From contig NZ_JADOBQ010000003.1 of the NCBI RefSeq assembly GCF_015644665.1, forward strand, positions 310,001-374,000: a DNA stretch of 64,000 bases. Direction: 5' to 3'. The translations under genes were made by a program, and so were the position numbers. The stretch comes from Roseobacter sp. MH60115. GTDB taxonomy: Bacteria; Pseudomonadota; Alphaproteobacteria; Rhodobacterales; Rhodobacteraceae. The notes below the pieces were generated by a model, which worked only from the letters and a program-made list of their open reading frames with translations, was not told where the DNA came from and made no database searches. This document shows, one piece after another, positions 10,054 to 20,125 of the stretch; the stretch's first letter is position 1; the number at the start of each line of letters is the position of its first letter.

Positions 10054-10419
10054 AATACAATCCGCCTGTGCTGCTGCCCCGCATTCGCGGGTGCTTTTGG
10101 TGCCTATTCAGGGCTAACACTACCTGTTGAGCGCCGCAGCGTCACGTAAAAAACACAGTTTTGCCACAAAATATGGGCTGAAAGCGGCATCAAACCCCTG
10201 CTGACGGTAGGCATTGGCAAGATGTCGCGCAAAGCCACGCAATCGGCACTAAAAAACGCGCAAAGGATTCGGTCGGATGCGGTGCACCCGGTACGCGCCC
10301 TGCGCGGTGAGTCTGACATTTTCGGACGACTGCTCGGTCGCCTTTGGGCCTCTGCGGGCCTTGTCCAAACAGTATCACAGCGCAGCACATGCGTCACCGT
10401 GATTCGTGTTTTCAATGTC
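10054..10419. other. ftsA-ftsZ intergenic region
   Basis: No convincing gene. Just upstream of the ftsZ start a hairpin (CCCGC ATTC GCGGG, 10079-10092) would sit in the 5' leader. The long gap for this otherwise compact cluster is where ftsZ promoters are expected; I could not point to a certain -35/-10 pair. Confidence 0.5.
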
Positions 10420-11754
10420 CTACCAGTTGTCGCGGAACCAACGGACCGCGCGCTTGAGCGACCGGTTCGGATAGCGCTCTGCCGGGATATCGAAATCCCA
10501 CCATTCATCCTGCGGGTGGGCGGCAAAAAGCGTCAAACCAACCACGGAGGCAAAGCTGGGGCCGGTCGCGACCTGCGGCAACCCGTGCACACGCAGGGGC
10601 CGGCCCAGCCGCACCTGCTGGCCCAGGATCTTGCTGGCCAGCCCGTCGAGCCCGGGGATCTGGCTGCCCCCGCCCGTGAGCACGATCTGCTGGCTGGGCA
10701 GATGGTCAAACCCGGCCGCATCCAGCCGGGCGCGGACCTCTTCGAGGATTTCCTCCACCCGGGGGCGCATGATGCCGATGACTTCCGCCCGGCTGGCGGT
10801 GCGGCGGTCGTGTTCGAAATCGCCGGTGTCGCCGCCAATCTCGATCATCTCGCGGTCGTCCATCCCCGTGGCATGCACACCACCGTGCATGGTCTTGATC
10901 CGCTCGGCCATGGACATGGGTACCTGAAGCCCCATGGAAATATCGCCGGTCACGTGATCACCGCCCATACGCACGGTATCGGCAAAGATCATGTGTTTCT
11001 TGATGAAAATCGACACGCCCGTGGCCCCGCCGCCCAGATCGATGCAGGCGGCGCCCAGCTCCTGTTCGTCCTCCACCAGCGCGGCAATGCCGCTGACATA
11101 GGCCGAGGAGGCGATCCCCGCCAATTCCAGATCGCACCGTTTGATGCAATGCGCCAGGTGCTGCACCGCCGAGCCATCGACGGTCAACATATGCATATCC
11201 ACCGACAGCGCATTCCCCAGCTGCCCCCGCGGGTCGCTGAGGCCCGAGCGGTGATCCAGCGCAAAATTCACCGGCTGTGCGTGCAGCACTTCCCGGCCCG
11301 CGCCATAGTCGGGCACATCGCAGGCTGCCAGCGCCCGCGCCACGTCCTGTTCGTCCACCGCCTGCCCGTCGAGATCGACCTGGGCGTCCAACCCGTAGGA
11401 TCGCGGATCGGCCCCGGCAAAACAGGCGATCACGTGATCCACCCGGATACCCGCCATCTTCTGCGCACCTTGCAGCGCGGTGCGAATGGCACGCTCGGTC
11501 TCCTGCATGGCGCAGATCTCGCCAAACCGCACCCCGCGCGAGCGGGTGGTGGCCGCGCCGATCACACGGAACTGCGACTGCCCGGCGAGCGAACCGATCT
11601 CGCCCTCCTCGCCCAGATCGCCGATGCCGTCAAAGCGCAGCACGAGACAGGAGATTTTAGAGCTGCCCACATCCAGAATGGCCACCACACCGCGCTGCAT
11701 GGCCGCTTTGCGCATGTTGCGCATCTGACGCTGGCTTTCGTACAAGTCCATCAT
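10420..11754 (-). CDS. ftsA: Cell division protein FtsA
   Basis: A 444-residue actin-like ATPase that anchors FtsZ to the membrane. Visible parts are the phosphate-1 motif VAILDVGSSKISC (about 25-37), the inserted 1C domain, the phosphate-2 motif CIDLGGGATGVSIF and the adenosine motif IVLTGGGSQIPGL. The C-terminal end RSLKRAVRWFRDNW is a basic amphipathic helix as used for membrane binding. It starts one base after the ftsQ stop. Confidence 0.97.
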   Translation of the reverse strand: MMDLYESQRQMRNMRKAAMQRGVVAILDVGSSKISCLVLRFDGIGDLGEEGEIGSLAGQSQFRVIGAATTRSRGVRFGEICAMQETERAIRTALQGAQKMAGIRVDHVIACFAGADPRSYGLDAQVDLDGQAVDEQDVARALAACDVPDYGAGREVLHAQPVNFALDHRSGLSDPRGQLGNALSVDMHMLTVDGSAVQHLAHCIKRCDLELAGIASSAYVSGIAALVEDEQELGAACIDLGGGATGVSIFIKKHMIFADTVRMGGDHVTGDISMGLQVPMSMAERIKTMHGGVHATGMDDREMIEIGGDTGDFEHDRRTASRAEVIGIMRPRVEEILEEVRARLDAAGFDHLPSQQIVLTGGGSQIPGLDGLASKILGQQVRLGRPLRVHGLPQVATGPSFASVVGLTLFAAHPQDEWWDFDIPAERYPNRSLKRAVRWFRDNW

Positions 11755-11755
11755 T

Positions 11756-12631
11756 CTACTGCCCTGAAACCTTCTTTATTTCCCACCACAGCGTGGCCGC
11801 CTGTTCGCTCATCTGCACGGTTGGCCGCGCGGCAAGACGCAGGTCAACCCGCACCACATCGCGCGCGAGCACATCCTCTGCAGCATCGAGTGCGATCACC
11901 CGTTCGAGCGCTTCAACCGCGCCCTGTTCCGGCAGCAGGATCCGCTGATCCCGGTCCAGCACCACGTCCCAGCGCCGCGCGCCCATGCGCACGATGCCGC
12001 GCAACCGGACCCCAAGAGGGGCGGCTGCCCGATAGAGGTTGAGCGCCTCTTTCACCTCGCCTTCCGCCCCTTCGCCCGCGATGAGCAACAGGTCAGGCCG
12101 GTCCATGCGCTTGTCCAGCTTGCCCAGATGCGCGCCGGTGATGTCGACCAGGGTCAGACCATCCCGGCTGCGCCAAATCGCGACCGGCGTGCGCGGCGTG
12201 ACGTCCACCTGCAGCACCCCGCCGGGACGGATGCGCACGCCCACCGTCTTGACCGGCGCGAGCCCGGCAATGGTGTTCCGGATCTCCGTCAGGTTGAGGT
12301 CAAAGGAACTGATCGGGAAGTCCAGCGGCACCACTTCGCGGATGTCTTGCGCAAGGTCGTCATCGCCGCCGTCGATGGCCATCAGATGCACCATGAACTC
12401 AGGACGGGTCTCGAAACTGGCACGGGCCTCGGCCACCGTGTCGCGGATCATCTGGCGGTTGGCCTCCTCCGACAGCCACCATGTGGCCGCCCCGAAGGTC
12501 AGCGCCATCGGCACGCCTGCGCGCAACATCAACAGGAAGGCGGGCGTCAGCATCAGCCGCTGCATCCGCCAGGCCCAGCGGGACGGGGCCGGATCACTGG
12601 GGCCGGGTCTGCGCGATTTCAGCGATCGCAT
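11756..12631 (-). CDS. ftsQ: Cell division protein FtsQ
   Basis: A 291-residue bitopic membrane protein linking the early ring to the FtsL/FtsI complex. A basic cytoplasmic N-terminus (RSLKSRRPG...) precedes one membrane helix (about residues 28-52), a POTRA domain (about 90-160, with [20 protein letters not shown]) and the FtsQ domain up to about residue 270. Its start overlaps the end of ddl by 13 bases, which argues for co-transcription and translational coupling. Confidence 0.93.
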   Translation of the reverse strand: MRSLKSRRPGPSDPAPSRWAWRMQRLMLTPAFLLMLRAGVPMALTFGAATWWLSEEANRQMIRDTVAEARASFETRPEFMVHLMAIDGGDDDLAQDIREVVPLDFPISSFDLNLTEIRNTIAGLAPVKTVGVRIRPGGVLQVDVTPRTPVAIWRSRDGLTLVDITGAHLGKLDKRMDRPDLLLIAGEGAEGEVKEALNLYRAAAPLGVRLRGIVRMGARRWDVVLDRDQRILLPEQGAVEALERVIALDAAEDVLARDVVRVDLRLAARPTVQMSEQAATLWWEIKKVSGQ

Positions 12632-13539
12632 GAGGCGTCCTCCACCATCCAGGCGCAGAGCTGCCCGAAACTCATGCCACAGGCCTGCGCCTGTTCCGGC
12701 GTCAGGGAGGTCGCCGTCATACCCGGCTGCGTGTTGGTCTCCAGCAGGATCAGCCCGTCGGCGCCCTTGCTTTCATCCCAGCGAAAATCAGTGCGGCTCA
12801 CGCCCCGACATCCCAACGCCCTATGCGCCCTCAGGGCATAGTCCATGCAGAGGTCAAAAATCTGAGGCGGCACATCCGCAGGCACCACGTGCCGCGACCC
12901 GCCGGGTTTGTATTTGGCATCGTAATCGTACCAGCCATCGGTCAGAATATCCGTGACCGTCAGCGCCCGGTCCCCCAGAACGGTGGTCGTCAACTCACGC
13001 CCCGGCGCAAAGGCCTCGACCATCACCTCTTCCGGCATGTCCGCTGCCAGTTGCGGCGGGCCGTTGCTGTCTTCATGCACAAGATAGATGCCGACGGACG
13101 AGCCTTCGTTGTTGGGCTTAACCACATAGGGCGGCGGCATGACATGGCGGCTGCGCACCTCGGCTGAGGGGATTAGGATACTGGGGACCGTCGGCAGGCC
13201 CGCCGCGGCAAAGGCCGCCTTGCTGCGCTGTTTGTCCAGGGCCAAAGCGGAAGACAGCACACCGGAATGGGAATAGGGTATGCCGATCCACTCCAGCAGC
13301 CCTTGCACGCAGCCATCCTCGCCCCAGCGCCCATGCAGGCAGTTCAGAACAGCATCCGGTTTGAGTTCCGCCAGAACAGAGCACAGATCGGGGCCTGCAT
13401 CGACCTCGATCACCTCAAATCCTTCTCCCCGCAGCGCGGCAGTACAGGCTTGCCCACTTGACAGAGACACTTCGCGCTCAGCCGAAGGGCCGCCCATCAA
13501 TACCGCCACACGTTGGGGTGTCCTGCTCGACTGACCCAC
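12619..13539 (-). CDS. ddl: D-alanine--D-alanine ligase
   Basis: A 306-residue ATP-grasp enzyme that joins two D-alanines for the peptidoglycan stem peptide. Motifs: [14 protein letters not shown] at residues 14-27, the [11 protein letters not shown] loop, [14 protein letters not shown] (ATP-grasp lysine), and the Mg-binding end RTDFRW...[11 protein letters not shown]. It is the DdlB-type copy normally found in dcw clusters. There are 117 bases between it and murB. Confidence 0.96.
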   Translation of the reverse strand: MGQSSRTPQRVAVLMGGPSAEREVSLSSGQACTAALRGEGFEVIEVDAGPDLCSVLAELKPDAVLNCLHGRWGEDGCVQGLLEWIGIPYSHSGVLSSALALDKQRSKAAFAAAGLPTVPSILIPSAEVRSRHVMPPPYVVKPNNEGSSVGIYLVHEDSNGPPQLAADMPEEVMVEAFAPGRELTTTVLGDRALTVTDILTDGWYDYDAKYKPGGSRHVVPADVPPQIFDLCMDYALRAHRALGCRGVSRTDFRWDESKGADGLILLETNTQPGMTATSLTPEQAQACGMSFGQLCAWMVEDASCDR

Positions 13540-13656
13540 TTGGTGCCTCTTTACCAGACCTCTGGGGCCCGTTCTTCGTTGTTTTGGTCCGACTTTTGCG
13601 CCGGTTCACCGTCGTTTTTCTGCATGCAGTCTGGCGGGATCGTGGTTAAGGAACCC

Positions 13657-14574
13657 TTAATTCTCGCCCACGCGCTTGATTTCCCATTCTAGCGTGATAC
13701 CGCTTTGGGCGTAAACCTTTTTTCGCACCGCTTCACCCAATCCCTCAAGATCCGCCGCCGTGGCGTCCCCGGTGTTGATCAGGAAGTTGGAGTGTTTCTG
13801 GCTCATCTGTGCGCCACCAAGCTGCGCCCCGCGCAGGCCTGCGTCGTCAATGACTTTCCACGCTTTGAGATCATGCACGTCATCCGCCCGCCCAGTGGAG
13901 GAAAACCCCGCCGGATTGCGAAAGGTCGACCCGGCGCTGCGGTCTTTCGTGGGCTGGGTCGCGTCACGCTTGGCGATCTGATCGGCCATACGCGCGTGTA
14001 ATTCTGCGGGATCGCCTTTGGGCGCGGCAAATGTGGCCTGCGCCAGGACGCAGCCCTCGGGCACCTGGCTCTGGCGGTAGGCGAAGCGCAAATCGTCTGG
14101 CCGCAGCGTGATAATCTCACCCTCACGCGTCACCGCCTGCGCCTCCACCAGCACATCCGCCGTATAGCTGCCATAGCAGCCCGCGTTCATCCTGACCGCC
14201 CCGCCAATGCTGCCCGGAATGGTGCGCAGGAACGTCAGATCGCGCCCGGCATCCGCAGCCCTTTTCGCCACATGGGCATCCAGTGCGGCAGCCCCGGCGA
14301 TCACAAAGCCGTCCGTCACCTCGATCCCGTTGAAGCCGCGCCCCAGGCGGATCACCACGGCGCGCAACCCGCCATCGCGCACGATCAGGTTGGAGCCGAC
14401 ACCCATTGGAAAGACGGCGATTTCGGGTGACAGGGCAGCCAGAAAATCGCTCAGGTCCTGCAGGTCAGCCGGTTGAAAGAACCAGTCTGCCGGGCCTCCG
14501 ACCCGCAGCCATGTCAGCTCGCTCAAGGACCGGTTTGGCGTCAGGCGGCCACGGACGTCAGGCATATCTGTCAT
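13657..14574 (-). CDS. murB: UDP-N-acetylenolpyruvoylglucosamine reductase
   Basis: A 305-residue FAD enzyme that reduces UDP-GlcNAc-enolpyruvate to UDP-MurNAc. It shows the short type II MurB layout: the FAD segment [34 protein letters not shown], the catalytic-serine segment [12 protein letters not shown] and the C-terminal [20 protein letters not shown]. It follows the DUF2484-type gene by nine bases. Confidence 0.96.
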   Translation of the reverse strand: MTDMPDVRGRLTPNRSLSELTWLRVGGPADWFFQPADLQDLSDFLAALSPEIAVFPMGVGSNLIVRDGGLRAVVIRLGRGFNGIEVTDGFVIAGAAALDAHVAKRAADAGRDLTFLRTIPGSIGGAVRMNAGCYGSYTADVLVEAQAVTREGEIITLRPDDLRFAYRQSQVPEGCVLAQATFAAPKGDPAELHARMADQIAKRDATQPTKDRSAGSTFRNPAGFSSTGRADDVHDLKAWKVIDDAGLRGAQLGGAQMSQKHSNFLINTGDATAADLEGLGEAVRKKVYAQSGITLEWEIKRVGEN

Positions 14575-14583
14575 GCCGTGATC

Positions 14584-14832
14584 CTAGCGCAGGGTCCGGC
14601 GTTTGATCCAGCGGCCCAGATAGATCACCGGCCAGCGCAGCACGGAGACCCCGCCCGCCATGACCAGCAGGCCAAGCCAGGGCCCGTGCAGCCAGGTAAC
14701 ATAGCCCACGATCGGAATGCCGATGGCGATCAGCATATAGGCGTTGCGCCAATGGTGGTCCTTGCTGGGGGTCATGGCCAGAACATTGGCCACCACGGCC
14801 CAGAGCGCCGCCAGGATGAGGGGGAGGCTCAT
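14584..14832 (-). CDS. DUF2484-type small membrane protein
   Basis: An 82-residue protein with two to three hydrophobic segments (about 4-20, 31-46 and 50-66) and a basic end (WIKRRTLR). The pattern NVLAMTPSKDHHWRNAYMLI and VLRWPVIYL is what I recall of DUF2484, a family seen in Rhodobacteraceae and placed in the dcw cluster. Its start overlaps the end of the next upstream small gene by four bases. Role unknown; its position suggests a link to envelope growth, which is only an inference. Confidence 0.75.
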   Translation of the reverse strand: MSLPLILAALWAVVANVLAMTPSKDHHWRNAYMLIAIGIPIVGYVTWLHGPWLGLLVMAGGVSVLRWPVIYLGRWIKRRTLR

Positions 14833-15077
14833 TTCGGGATCTCCGGTCTTTCGCCACGGGCCCGGGCCAGAAAATAACGCAGCGGATTACGAAACATGGA
14901 TACAAAAGCAAAAAGCGCGAGGGCCGCGGCCCACCAGCTGACGTCAAAACCGATCCAGAGGATCAGGCAGGGCGCGGCGAGCAAGAGCGCAACACCGGGG
15001 ATGTATTGATGGCGCATCGGCAGCATCGCCACCAGGGCGGAGGCAAAGACCCAGGCGACGCAGGCCCAGAGCAGCAT
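14829..15077 (-). CDS. Small membrane protein between murC and murB, possible DUF2484 paralogue
   Basis: An 82-residue protein with hydrophobic segments at about 3-18, 28-44 and 47-62 and a basic tail. It has the same length and layout as the neighbouring DUF2484-type protein: a W/V-rich first helix ending near an AMLP motif, and a last helix ending FRNPLRYFLAR where the neighbour has LRWPVIYLGRW. This suggests a tandem pair of distant paralogues. It overlaps murC by one base and the next gene by four, so it is clearly part of the operon. Confidence 0.7.
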   Translation of the reverse strand: MLLWACVAWVFASALVAMLPMRHQYIPGVALLLAAPCLILWIGFDVSWWAAALALFAFVSMFRNPLRYFLARARGERPEIPK

Positions 15078-16483
15078 CAGGCAGCTCCTTTGCGCAGACG
15101 GTCGGGCAGGCCATTCGCCCAGGTGCTGATGGTACCGGCACCGAGGCAGACCACCATATCACCCGGACGGGCCTGCTCGCGCACGAGGCGTTCGAGGTCA
15201 TCCTCTCCCACGACCGCGCGCGCGTGACGGTGGCCGTGGCGGATGAGGCCAGCGACCAGATCATCGCGGCTGGCGCCCTCGATGGGGTCTTCGCCGGCAC
15301 CGTAGACTTCGGCAATGCCAACCACATCGGCGTCGTTGAAACAGGCGCAAAAGTCATCGAAAAGACCGGAGAGCCTTGTGTAGCGGTGCGGTTGGTGCAC
15401 AGCAATCACGCGGCCTTCGGTCGCCTGCCGCGCCGCTTTCAGTACCGCAGCGATTTCAACCGGGTGGTGGCCATAGTCATCGATGATCGTCACACCACTA
15501 ACTTCGCCCACACGGGTGAAGCGCCGGTTAACGCCGCCAAACTTGGCTAACGCGTCGCGAATCTGCTCGCCCTTCATGCCCAGATGGCGCGCCACGGCAA
15601 TCGCGGAAAGCGCGTTGGAGACATTGTGGTCCCCCGGCATCGGCAGGGTGCAGCCTTCGATCAGGATGTCTTCGGCCTGCAGCGCCACATCGAAATGCGC
15701 GATGCCATTTTTGTAACTGAGATTGGTTGCGCGCACGTCGGCCTGCGCATTGAACCCATAGGTCACGACGCGTCGGTCGGTGATCTTGCCCACCAGCGCC
15801 TGTACCTCGGCATGATCGGTGCAGCAGACCGCGACCCCGTAGAATGGGATATTGGAGACGAAATCCAGAAACCCCTGCCGCAGCGTGTCGAAATCGCCCC
15901 AGTGCTCCATGTGCTCGGGGTCGATGTTGGTCACGATGGCAATGGTGGCGGGCAGCCGGTTGAAGGTGCCGTCGCTCTCGTCGGCCTCCACCACCATCCA
16001 TTCGCCCTCGCCTGCCCGCGCGTTGGAGCCGTAGGCGTGGATGATGCCGCCATTCACCACTGTCGGGTCAAACTCGCCAGCATCCAGCAGGGTTGCCACC
16101 ATTGTCGTAGTGGTCGTCTTGCCATGGGTGCCCGCTACGGCGATGTTGGATTTCAGGCGCATGAGCTCCGCCAGCATCTCCGCCCGTCTGACGATCGGCA
16201 GACCCTGCGACCGCGCGGCATCAAGTTCGGCATTGCCGGGTTTGATGGCGCTGGAAATCACGACAACCTCGGCGTTGGCGATGTTCTCAGCACGCTGCCC
16301 TTCAAAGACATGCGCGCCCAGTTCTTCGAGCCGCCGGGTGATCGGCGTCGCCTTGAGATCCGAGCCCTGCACGGTATAGCCGTGGTTCAGAAGCACCTCG
16401 GCGATGCCCGACATGCCGATGCCGCCAATGCCGACAAAGTGGATGGGCCCGACGTCGCCGGGCAGTTTGGTTGCTGCGCTCAT
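15077..16483 (-). CDS. murC: UDP-N-acetylmuramate--L-alanine ligase
   Basis: A 468-residue Mur ligase adding the first amino acid of the stem peptide. The N-terminal Rossmann motif is [13 protein letters not shown] (residues 18-30), the ATP loop GTHGKTTTT is at 118-126, and the central [11 protein letters not shown] and [10 protein letters not shown] motifs are intact. The C-terminal domain contains [10 protein letters not shown] and HQPHRYTR. It overlaps murG by four bases. Confidence 0.97.
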   Translation of the reverse strand: MSAATKLPGDVGPIHFVGIGGIGMSGIAEVLLNHGYTVQGSDLKATPITRRLEELGAHVFEGQRAENIANAEVVVISSAIKPGNAELDAARSQGLPIVRRAEMLAELMRLKSNIAVAGTHGKTTTTTMVATLLDAGEFDPTVVNGGIIHAYGSNARAGEGEWMVVEADESDGTFNRLPATIAIVTNIDPEHMEHWGDFDTLRQGFLDFVSNIPFYGVAVCCTDHAEVQALVGKITDRRVVTYGFNAQADVRATNLSYKNGIAHFDVALQAEDILIEGCTLPMPGDHNVSNALSAIAVARHLGMKGEQIRDALAKFGGVNRRFTRVGEVSGVTIIDDYGHHPVEIAAVLKAARQATEGRVIAVHQPHRYTRLSGLFDDFCACFNDADVVGIAEVYGAGEDPIEGASRDDLVAGLIRHGHRHARAVVGEDDLERLVREQARPGDMVVCLGAGTISTWANGLPDRLRKGAA

Positions 16484-17583
16484 GTGCTTTGCCCTTTTGC
16501 TGCCAGCTGCTCGACCATCTCCACCAGCGCCTCCGTGGCGTCCGGCTTGCCGAATCCGGCAGCGGCGCGCGCCATGTGCATGGCGGCGTCCGGATTGTCC
16601 AGCACCGTCAGGATGTGTTCCGCAACGGCATCTACGTTCAGGCGGCTTTCCGGGATCATGATCGCCCCGCCCGCCTGCACCAATCCGCGGGCATTGGCGG
16701 TCTGGTGATCGCCTGTCGCTGCCGCATAGGGGATGAGGATGGACGGTCGGCCAATGACCGACAGATCGGCCACGGATGACGCCCCTGCCCGGCTGATCAC
16801 CAGCTGTGCTTCGGTCATGCGGCGCGGCACATCGTTGAAAAAAACCTGTACATCGGCGTTGATCCCGTGTTCGGCGTAGAAACCCGCGACCCGCTCCAGA
16901 TCTTCCTCCCGCGCCTGATGGCTGACCCGGATGTTGCGCAGCATCTGCATCGGCAGGGCGGCAATGGCGGGCGGGATGACGTCGCTGAGAATACGCGCCC
17001 CTTGCGAGCCGCCAATCACCAGCAGCTCCATGGGATAGTCGCCCGGAGCGATGTATCCGGCCTCTGCGCGATCAAGAATGGCACGCCGTACCGGGTTGCC
17101 GGTGTGGTGACCCTCCACACCCTCGGGCAGGTCGGTGGGCCAGGTGCCACAAGCGATGGCATCGACGCGGGGGGCAAAGACCTTGTTCACCCGGCCCAGA
17201 ATGCCGTTCTGCTCGTGGATCATCCGGGGCAGTTTCATCAGATGCGCCGCCGAGAGCGCCGGGATCGTCGGATAGCCGCCAAACCCCACAACCACGGCGG
17301 GCTTGTCCCGCATGAAGCCCCAGATCGACGCCAGCGTCCCAAGCACAAGGCGCGGGGCCACCACCGCCTTGGCCAGCAGCCCGCCGCGCGCAAAGGTGGC
17401 GCTGCTGATCTCCTCGATCTCGGTGGAATGCGGGAAGCCCTTCGTGTACCGCGCACCCCGTGCGTCGGTGCTGAGCTTCACCCGCCAGCCGCGATGCAAC
17501 ATCGCTTCGGCCAGCGCCTGCGCAGGGAACATGTGCCCGCCGGTACCGCCTGCGGCGATCAGCAGGAGAGGTTGCGCGCTCAC
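16480..17583 (-). CDS. murG: UDP-GlcNAc--undecaprenyl-pyrophosphoryl-MurNAc-pentapeptide GlcNAc transferase
   Basis: A 367-residue GT28 glycosyltransferase that makes lipid II on the inner face of the membrane. The glycine-rich loop [12 protein letters not shown] is at residues 10-21, a second loop is [12 protein letters not shown], and the donor-binding region is [12 protein letters not shown] followed by [14 protein letters not shown]. Start and stop overlap ftsW and murC by four bases each. Confidence 0.97.
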   Translation of the reverse strand: MSAQPLLLIAAGGTGGHMFPAQALAEAMLHRGWRVKLSTDARGARYTKGFPHSTEIEEISSATFARGGLLAKAVVAPRLVLGTLASIWGFMRDKPAVVVGFGGYPTIPALSAAHLMKLPRMIHEQNGILGRVNKVFAPRVDAIACGTWPTDLPEGVEGHHTGNPVRRAILDRAEAGYIAPGDYPMELLVIGGSQGARILSDVIPPAIAALPMQMLRNIRVSHQAREEDLERVAGFYAEHGINADVQVFFNDVPRRMTEAQLVISRAGASSVADLSVIGRPSILIPYAAATGDHQTANARGLVQAGGAIMIPESRLNVDAVAEHILTVLDNPDAAMHMARAAAGFGKPDATEALVEMVEQLAAKGQST

Positions 17584-18749
17584 GGGGCGCGCCCGCGCGA
17601 CAGCAGATCGCTGATTTCACCCTGTGGCCGTGTCCGCGTGAAAGCAAGCAGCATGCCCACGGCGATGCCGCTGGCAATGACCGACGACCCACCGTAGCTG
17701 ACAAACGGCAATGTCATGCCCTTCGCAGGCAGCAGGCGCACCGCGACCCCCATGTTGATCATCGCTTGAACACCCAGCGTGCAGGCAAGCCCGGTTCCGG
17801 CCAGGCGGATGAACGGATCGCGTTCACGCACCAGCCGCAGCAGCGAGCGCACGACCACCGTGGCGTAGAGCGCAATGATCACCAGCACGAGGATCAGCCC
17901 GTATTCTTCGGCAGCCACCGCGATGATGAAGTCGGTATGCGCATCGGGCAGCGACCATTTCACCTGCCCCTCGCCCACGCCGACGCCAAAGAATCCACCC
18001 TCCTGAATGGCGTTGGTGGCATAGCCAAGCTGTGTGCGCGGATCAATTTCCGGCGACAGGAACCCGTCAATCCGGCGCGCGAAATGCTCGGACCCGGAAT
18101 AGGCCAGCGTGCCCCCAAAGACGACCAGCGCCGCCATTCCCACCAGCAGCACCATCGGCGCACCCGCCACGAAATACATCACGCCCCAGCTGAAAAGCAC
18201 CAGACAGGCCTGACCGAAATCAGGTTGCAGCACCAGCATCGACGCAATGGCCACACAGAGGGCGAGCGACCAGGTCTTGCCCGGTGGACCGTTCAGCTCC
18301 GTCGAGGCCGCCATCATCCAGGCCGCCACAATCACGAAGGCAGGCTTCAGGAACTCAGACGGCTGCACGGAGGCAAACCCGAGCCCGTACCAGCGCACAG
18401 CGCCCTTGCCGAAATCCGTCCCAAAGAAGGGCAGCAAGGCGAGGCCAACAAAGGCCGCGACAAACCCCAGGACCGCCAGACGCCGCACCAGCACCGGCGA
18501 CATCATGGAGGTGATGATCATGGCCACCAGGGCAAACACGCCAAAAACCGCCTGACGCTGCACATAGTGAAACGGCTCAAACCCGTTCTTTGCGGCAAGC
18601 GGCGGGGAGGCCGCGAGCCCCAGCAAAAGCCCCACGGCAAAGAGCATCAGAATGCAGGACATCGCCCATTTATCGATCGTCCGCCACCATTTGGGAAGGA
18701 TCGGTTCGCCATCACGAACCGGAACTGCGCCATAGACCATTTCTGTCAT
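17580..18749 (-). CDS. ftsW: Lipid II polymerase FtsW (SEDS family)
   Basis: A 389-residue SEDS glycosyltransferase with about ten membrane helices. Conserved pieces include [19 protein letters not shown] and the late-loop stretch [18 protein letters not shown]. It works with FtsI in septal wall synthesis. It is the first gene of the promoter-distal half of the dcw cluster because the next gene upstream is on the other strand. A promoter must therefore lie in 18750-18885 if transcripts from mraZ do not read through. Confidence 0.96.
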   Translation of the reverse strand: MTEMVYGAVPVRDGEPILPKWWRTIDKWAMSCILMLFAVGLLLGLAASPPLAAKNGFEPFHYVQRQAVFGVFALVAMIITSMMSPVLVRRLAVLGFVAAFVGLALLPFFGTDFGKGAVRWYGLGFASVQPSEFLKPAFVIVAAWMMAASTELNGPPGKTWSLALCVAIASMLVLQPDFGQACLVLFSWGVMYFVAGAPMVLLVGMAALVVFGGTLAYSGSEHFARRIDGFLSPEIDPRTQLGYATNAIQEGGFFGVGVGEGQVKWSLPDAHTDFIIAVAAEEYGLILVLVIIALYATVVVRSLLRLVRERDPFIRLAGTGLACTLGVQAMINMGVAVRLLPAKGMTLPFVSYGGSSVIASGIAVGMLLAFTRTRPQGEISDLLSRGRAP

Positions 18750-18885
18750 GGGTGCCTGCCTTGGATTACCATACTGCCTCGATGCGCCCCTTTTCGGGGT
18801 CTACAAGGCCGATAGTAGCGCGAAATCATCCTCAGCACCAGCCTCAAGACTTGCTATTGGTCGGTTTTCGCGCCAGTTGGCGGCG

Positions 18886-20061
18886 ATGCAGGTTGATACG
18901 GCAATCATAGGCGCAGGGGCCGCTGGCATGATGTGTGCCGCCCACGCAAAAGGGCGCATTCTGCTGGTGGATCACGCACGCGCACCGGGGGAGAAAATCC
19001 GCATCTCTGGCGGCGGGCGCTGTAACTTCACCAATCTCTACACGGACGCCGGGGCCTTCCTGTCGCGAAACCCGCATTTCGCCAAATCCGCACTGGCCCG
19101 CTACACGCAATGGGACTTCATCGATCTGGTGGACCGCCACGGTATCACCTGGCATGAAAAGACGCTGGGCCAGCTCTTTTGTGACACCTCGGCCAAAGAG
19201 ATCATCGCGATGCTCCGGGGATTGATGCAGCAAAACGGCGTCGATCTGCGGTTGCAAACCACGGCACATGGTTTTGCAAAATCCCCGGATGGGTTCACGT
19301 TCAGCCTGGAAACAGACGGCACCACAACGCAGATCACCGCGAATACCCTCGTCATCTGCACAGGCGGAAAGTCGATCCCCAAGATGGGGGCGACCGGTCT
19401 CGCATACGACCTTGCCGCTCAGTTCGGCCTGCCGATCACCGAAACCCGCCCCGCGCTGGTCCCCTTCACCTTTGACAAGGAACGGTTTGCCGATCTTGCG
19501 GGCGTCTCCGCCAAAGCCCGGATCACAGCGGGCGCCCAAAGCTTTGACGAAGCCCTGCTTTTCACCCACAGAGGCCTCTCTGGCCCGGCCGTCCTGCAGG
19601 CGTCCTCCTATTGGCGGGAGGGCGAGGAGGTCTCCGTCAACCTGTCGCCGGATACCGACCTCATGGACAAGCTGCGCAACCAGCGCCACCAATCGGGTCG
19701 GCGCAACCTGACGACAGAACTGGCCACCCACCTGCCCGCGCGTCTGGTCGATCATCTGGCGCGCGAAATCGACCTGACGGGCAATCTCGCAGATCAATCC
19801 GACCAACGACTGGGTACCATCTGCAAAAAACTGTCCGACTGGCGTCTGAAACCAACCGGCACGGAAGGCTACCGCACCGCCGAAGTCACGCTGGGCGGCG
19901 TTGACACCGATGCACTCTCCGCCCGGACGATGGAAGCAAAATCCGTGCCGGGGCTCTACGTCATCGGCGAGGCAGTGGATGTCACCGGCTGGCTTGGCGG
20001 ATACAACTTCCAATGGGCGTGGTCGTCCGCCATGGCCGCCGCACGGGCCCTTAACAGCTGA
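18886..20061 (+). CDS. NAD(P)/FAD-dependent oxidoreductase (HI0933/BaiN-like flavoprotein)
   Basis: A 391-residue flavoprotein. ATG 18886 is chosen because the FAD-binding Rossmann motif IIGAGAAGMMCAAHA starts six residues later; the longer open frame would run into ftsW. Family marks are ISGGGRCNFTN (about residues 41-51), TGGKSIPKMG and the C-terminal GEAVDVTGWLGGYNFQWAW. Substrate unknown. It lies on the plus strand between murD and ftsW, dividing the minus-strand dcw cluster. Confidence 0.88.
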   Translation: MQVDTAIIGAGAAGMMCAAHAKGRILLVDHARAPGEKIRISGGGRCNFTNLYTDAGAFLSRNPHFAKSALARYTQWDFIDLVDRHGITWHEKTLGQLFCDTSAKEIIAMLRGLMQQNGVDLRLQTTAHGFAKSPDGFTFSLETDGTTTQITANTLVICTGGKSIPKMGATGLAYDLAAQFGLPITETRPALVPFTFDKERFADLAGVSAKARITAGAQSFDEALLFTHRGLSGPAVLQASSYWREGEEVSVNLSPDTDLMDKLRNQRHQSGRRNLTTELATHLPARLVDHLAREIDLTGNLADQSDQRLGTICKKLSDWRLKPTGTEGYRTAEVTLGGVDTDALSARTMEAKSVPGLYVIGEAVDVTGWLGGYNFQWAWSSAMAAARALNS

Positions 20062-20078
20062 CCTTTCATTGTTCTGAA

Positions 20079-20097
20079 AATATGCCCGCCGGAGGCA
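20079..20097 (-). terminator. Short hairpin with TATTTT tail after murD, shared motif
   Basis: In the minus-strand sense TGCCTCCGGCGGGCA (five-pair stem with one T-G pair, five-base loop) is followed by TATTTTC, about 30 bases after the murD stop. It is the second copy of the element found behind cobT. It also lies just past the convergent flavoprotein gene. Confidence 0.5.
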
Positions 20098-20125
20098 ACC
20101 GACAGCCCCCGCAAAAGCAAACAGC

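Noticed and set aside
8443-10149. A 568-codon plus-strand frame opposite ftsZ
   Set aside because: Antisense shadow of ftsZ, with Cys/Arg/His-rich low-information sequence.
10222-12042. A 606-codon plus-strand frame opposite ftsA
   Set aside because: Shadow of ftsA; no family features.
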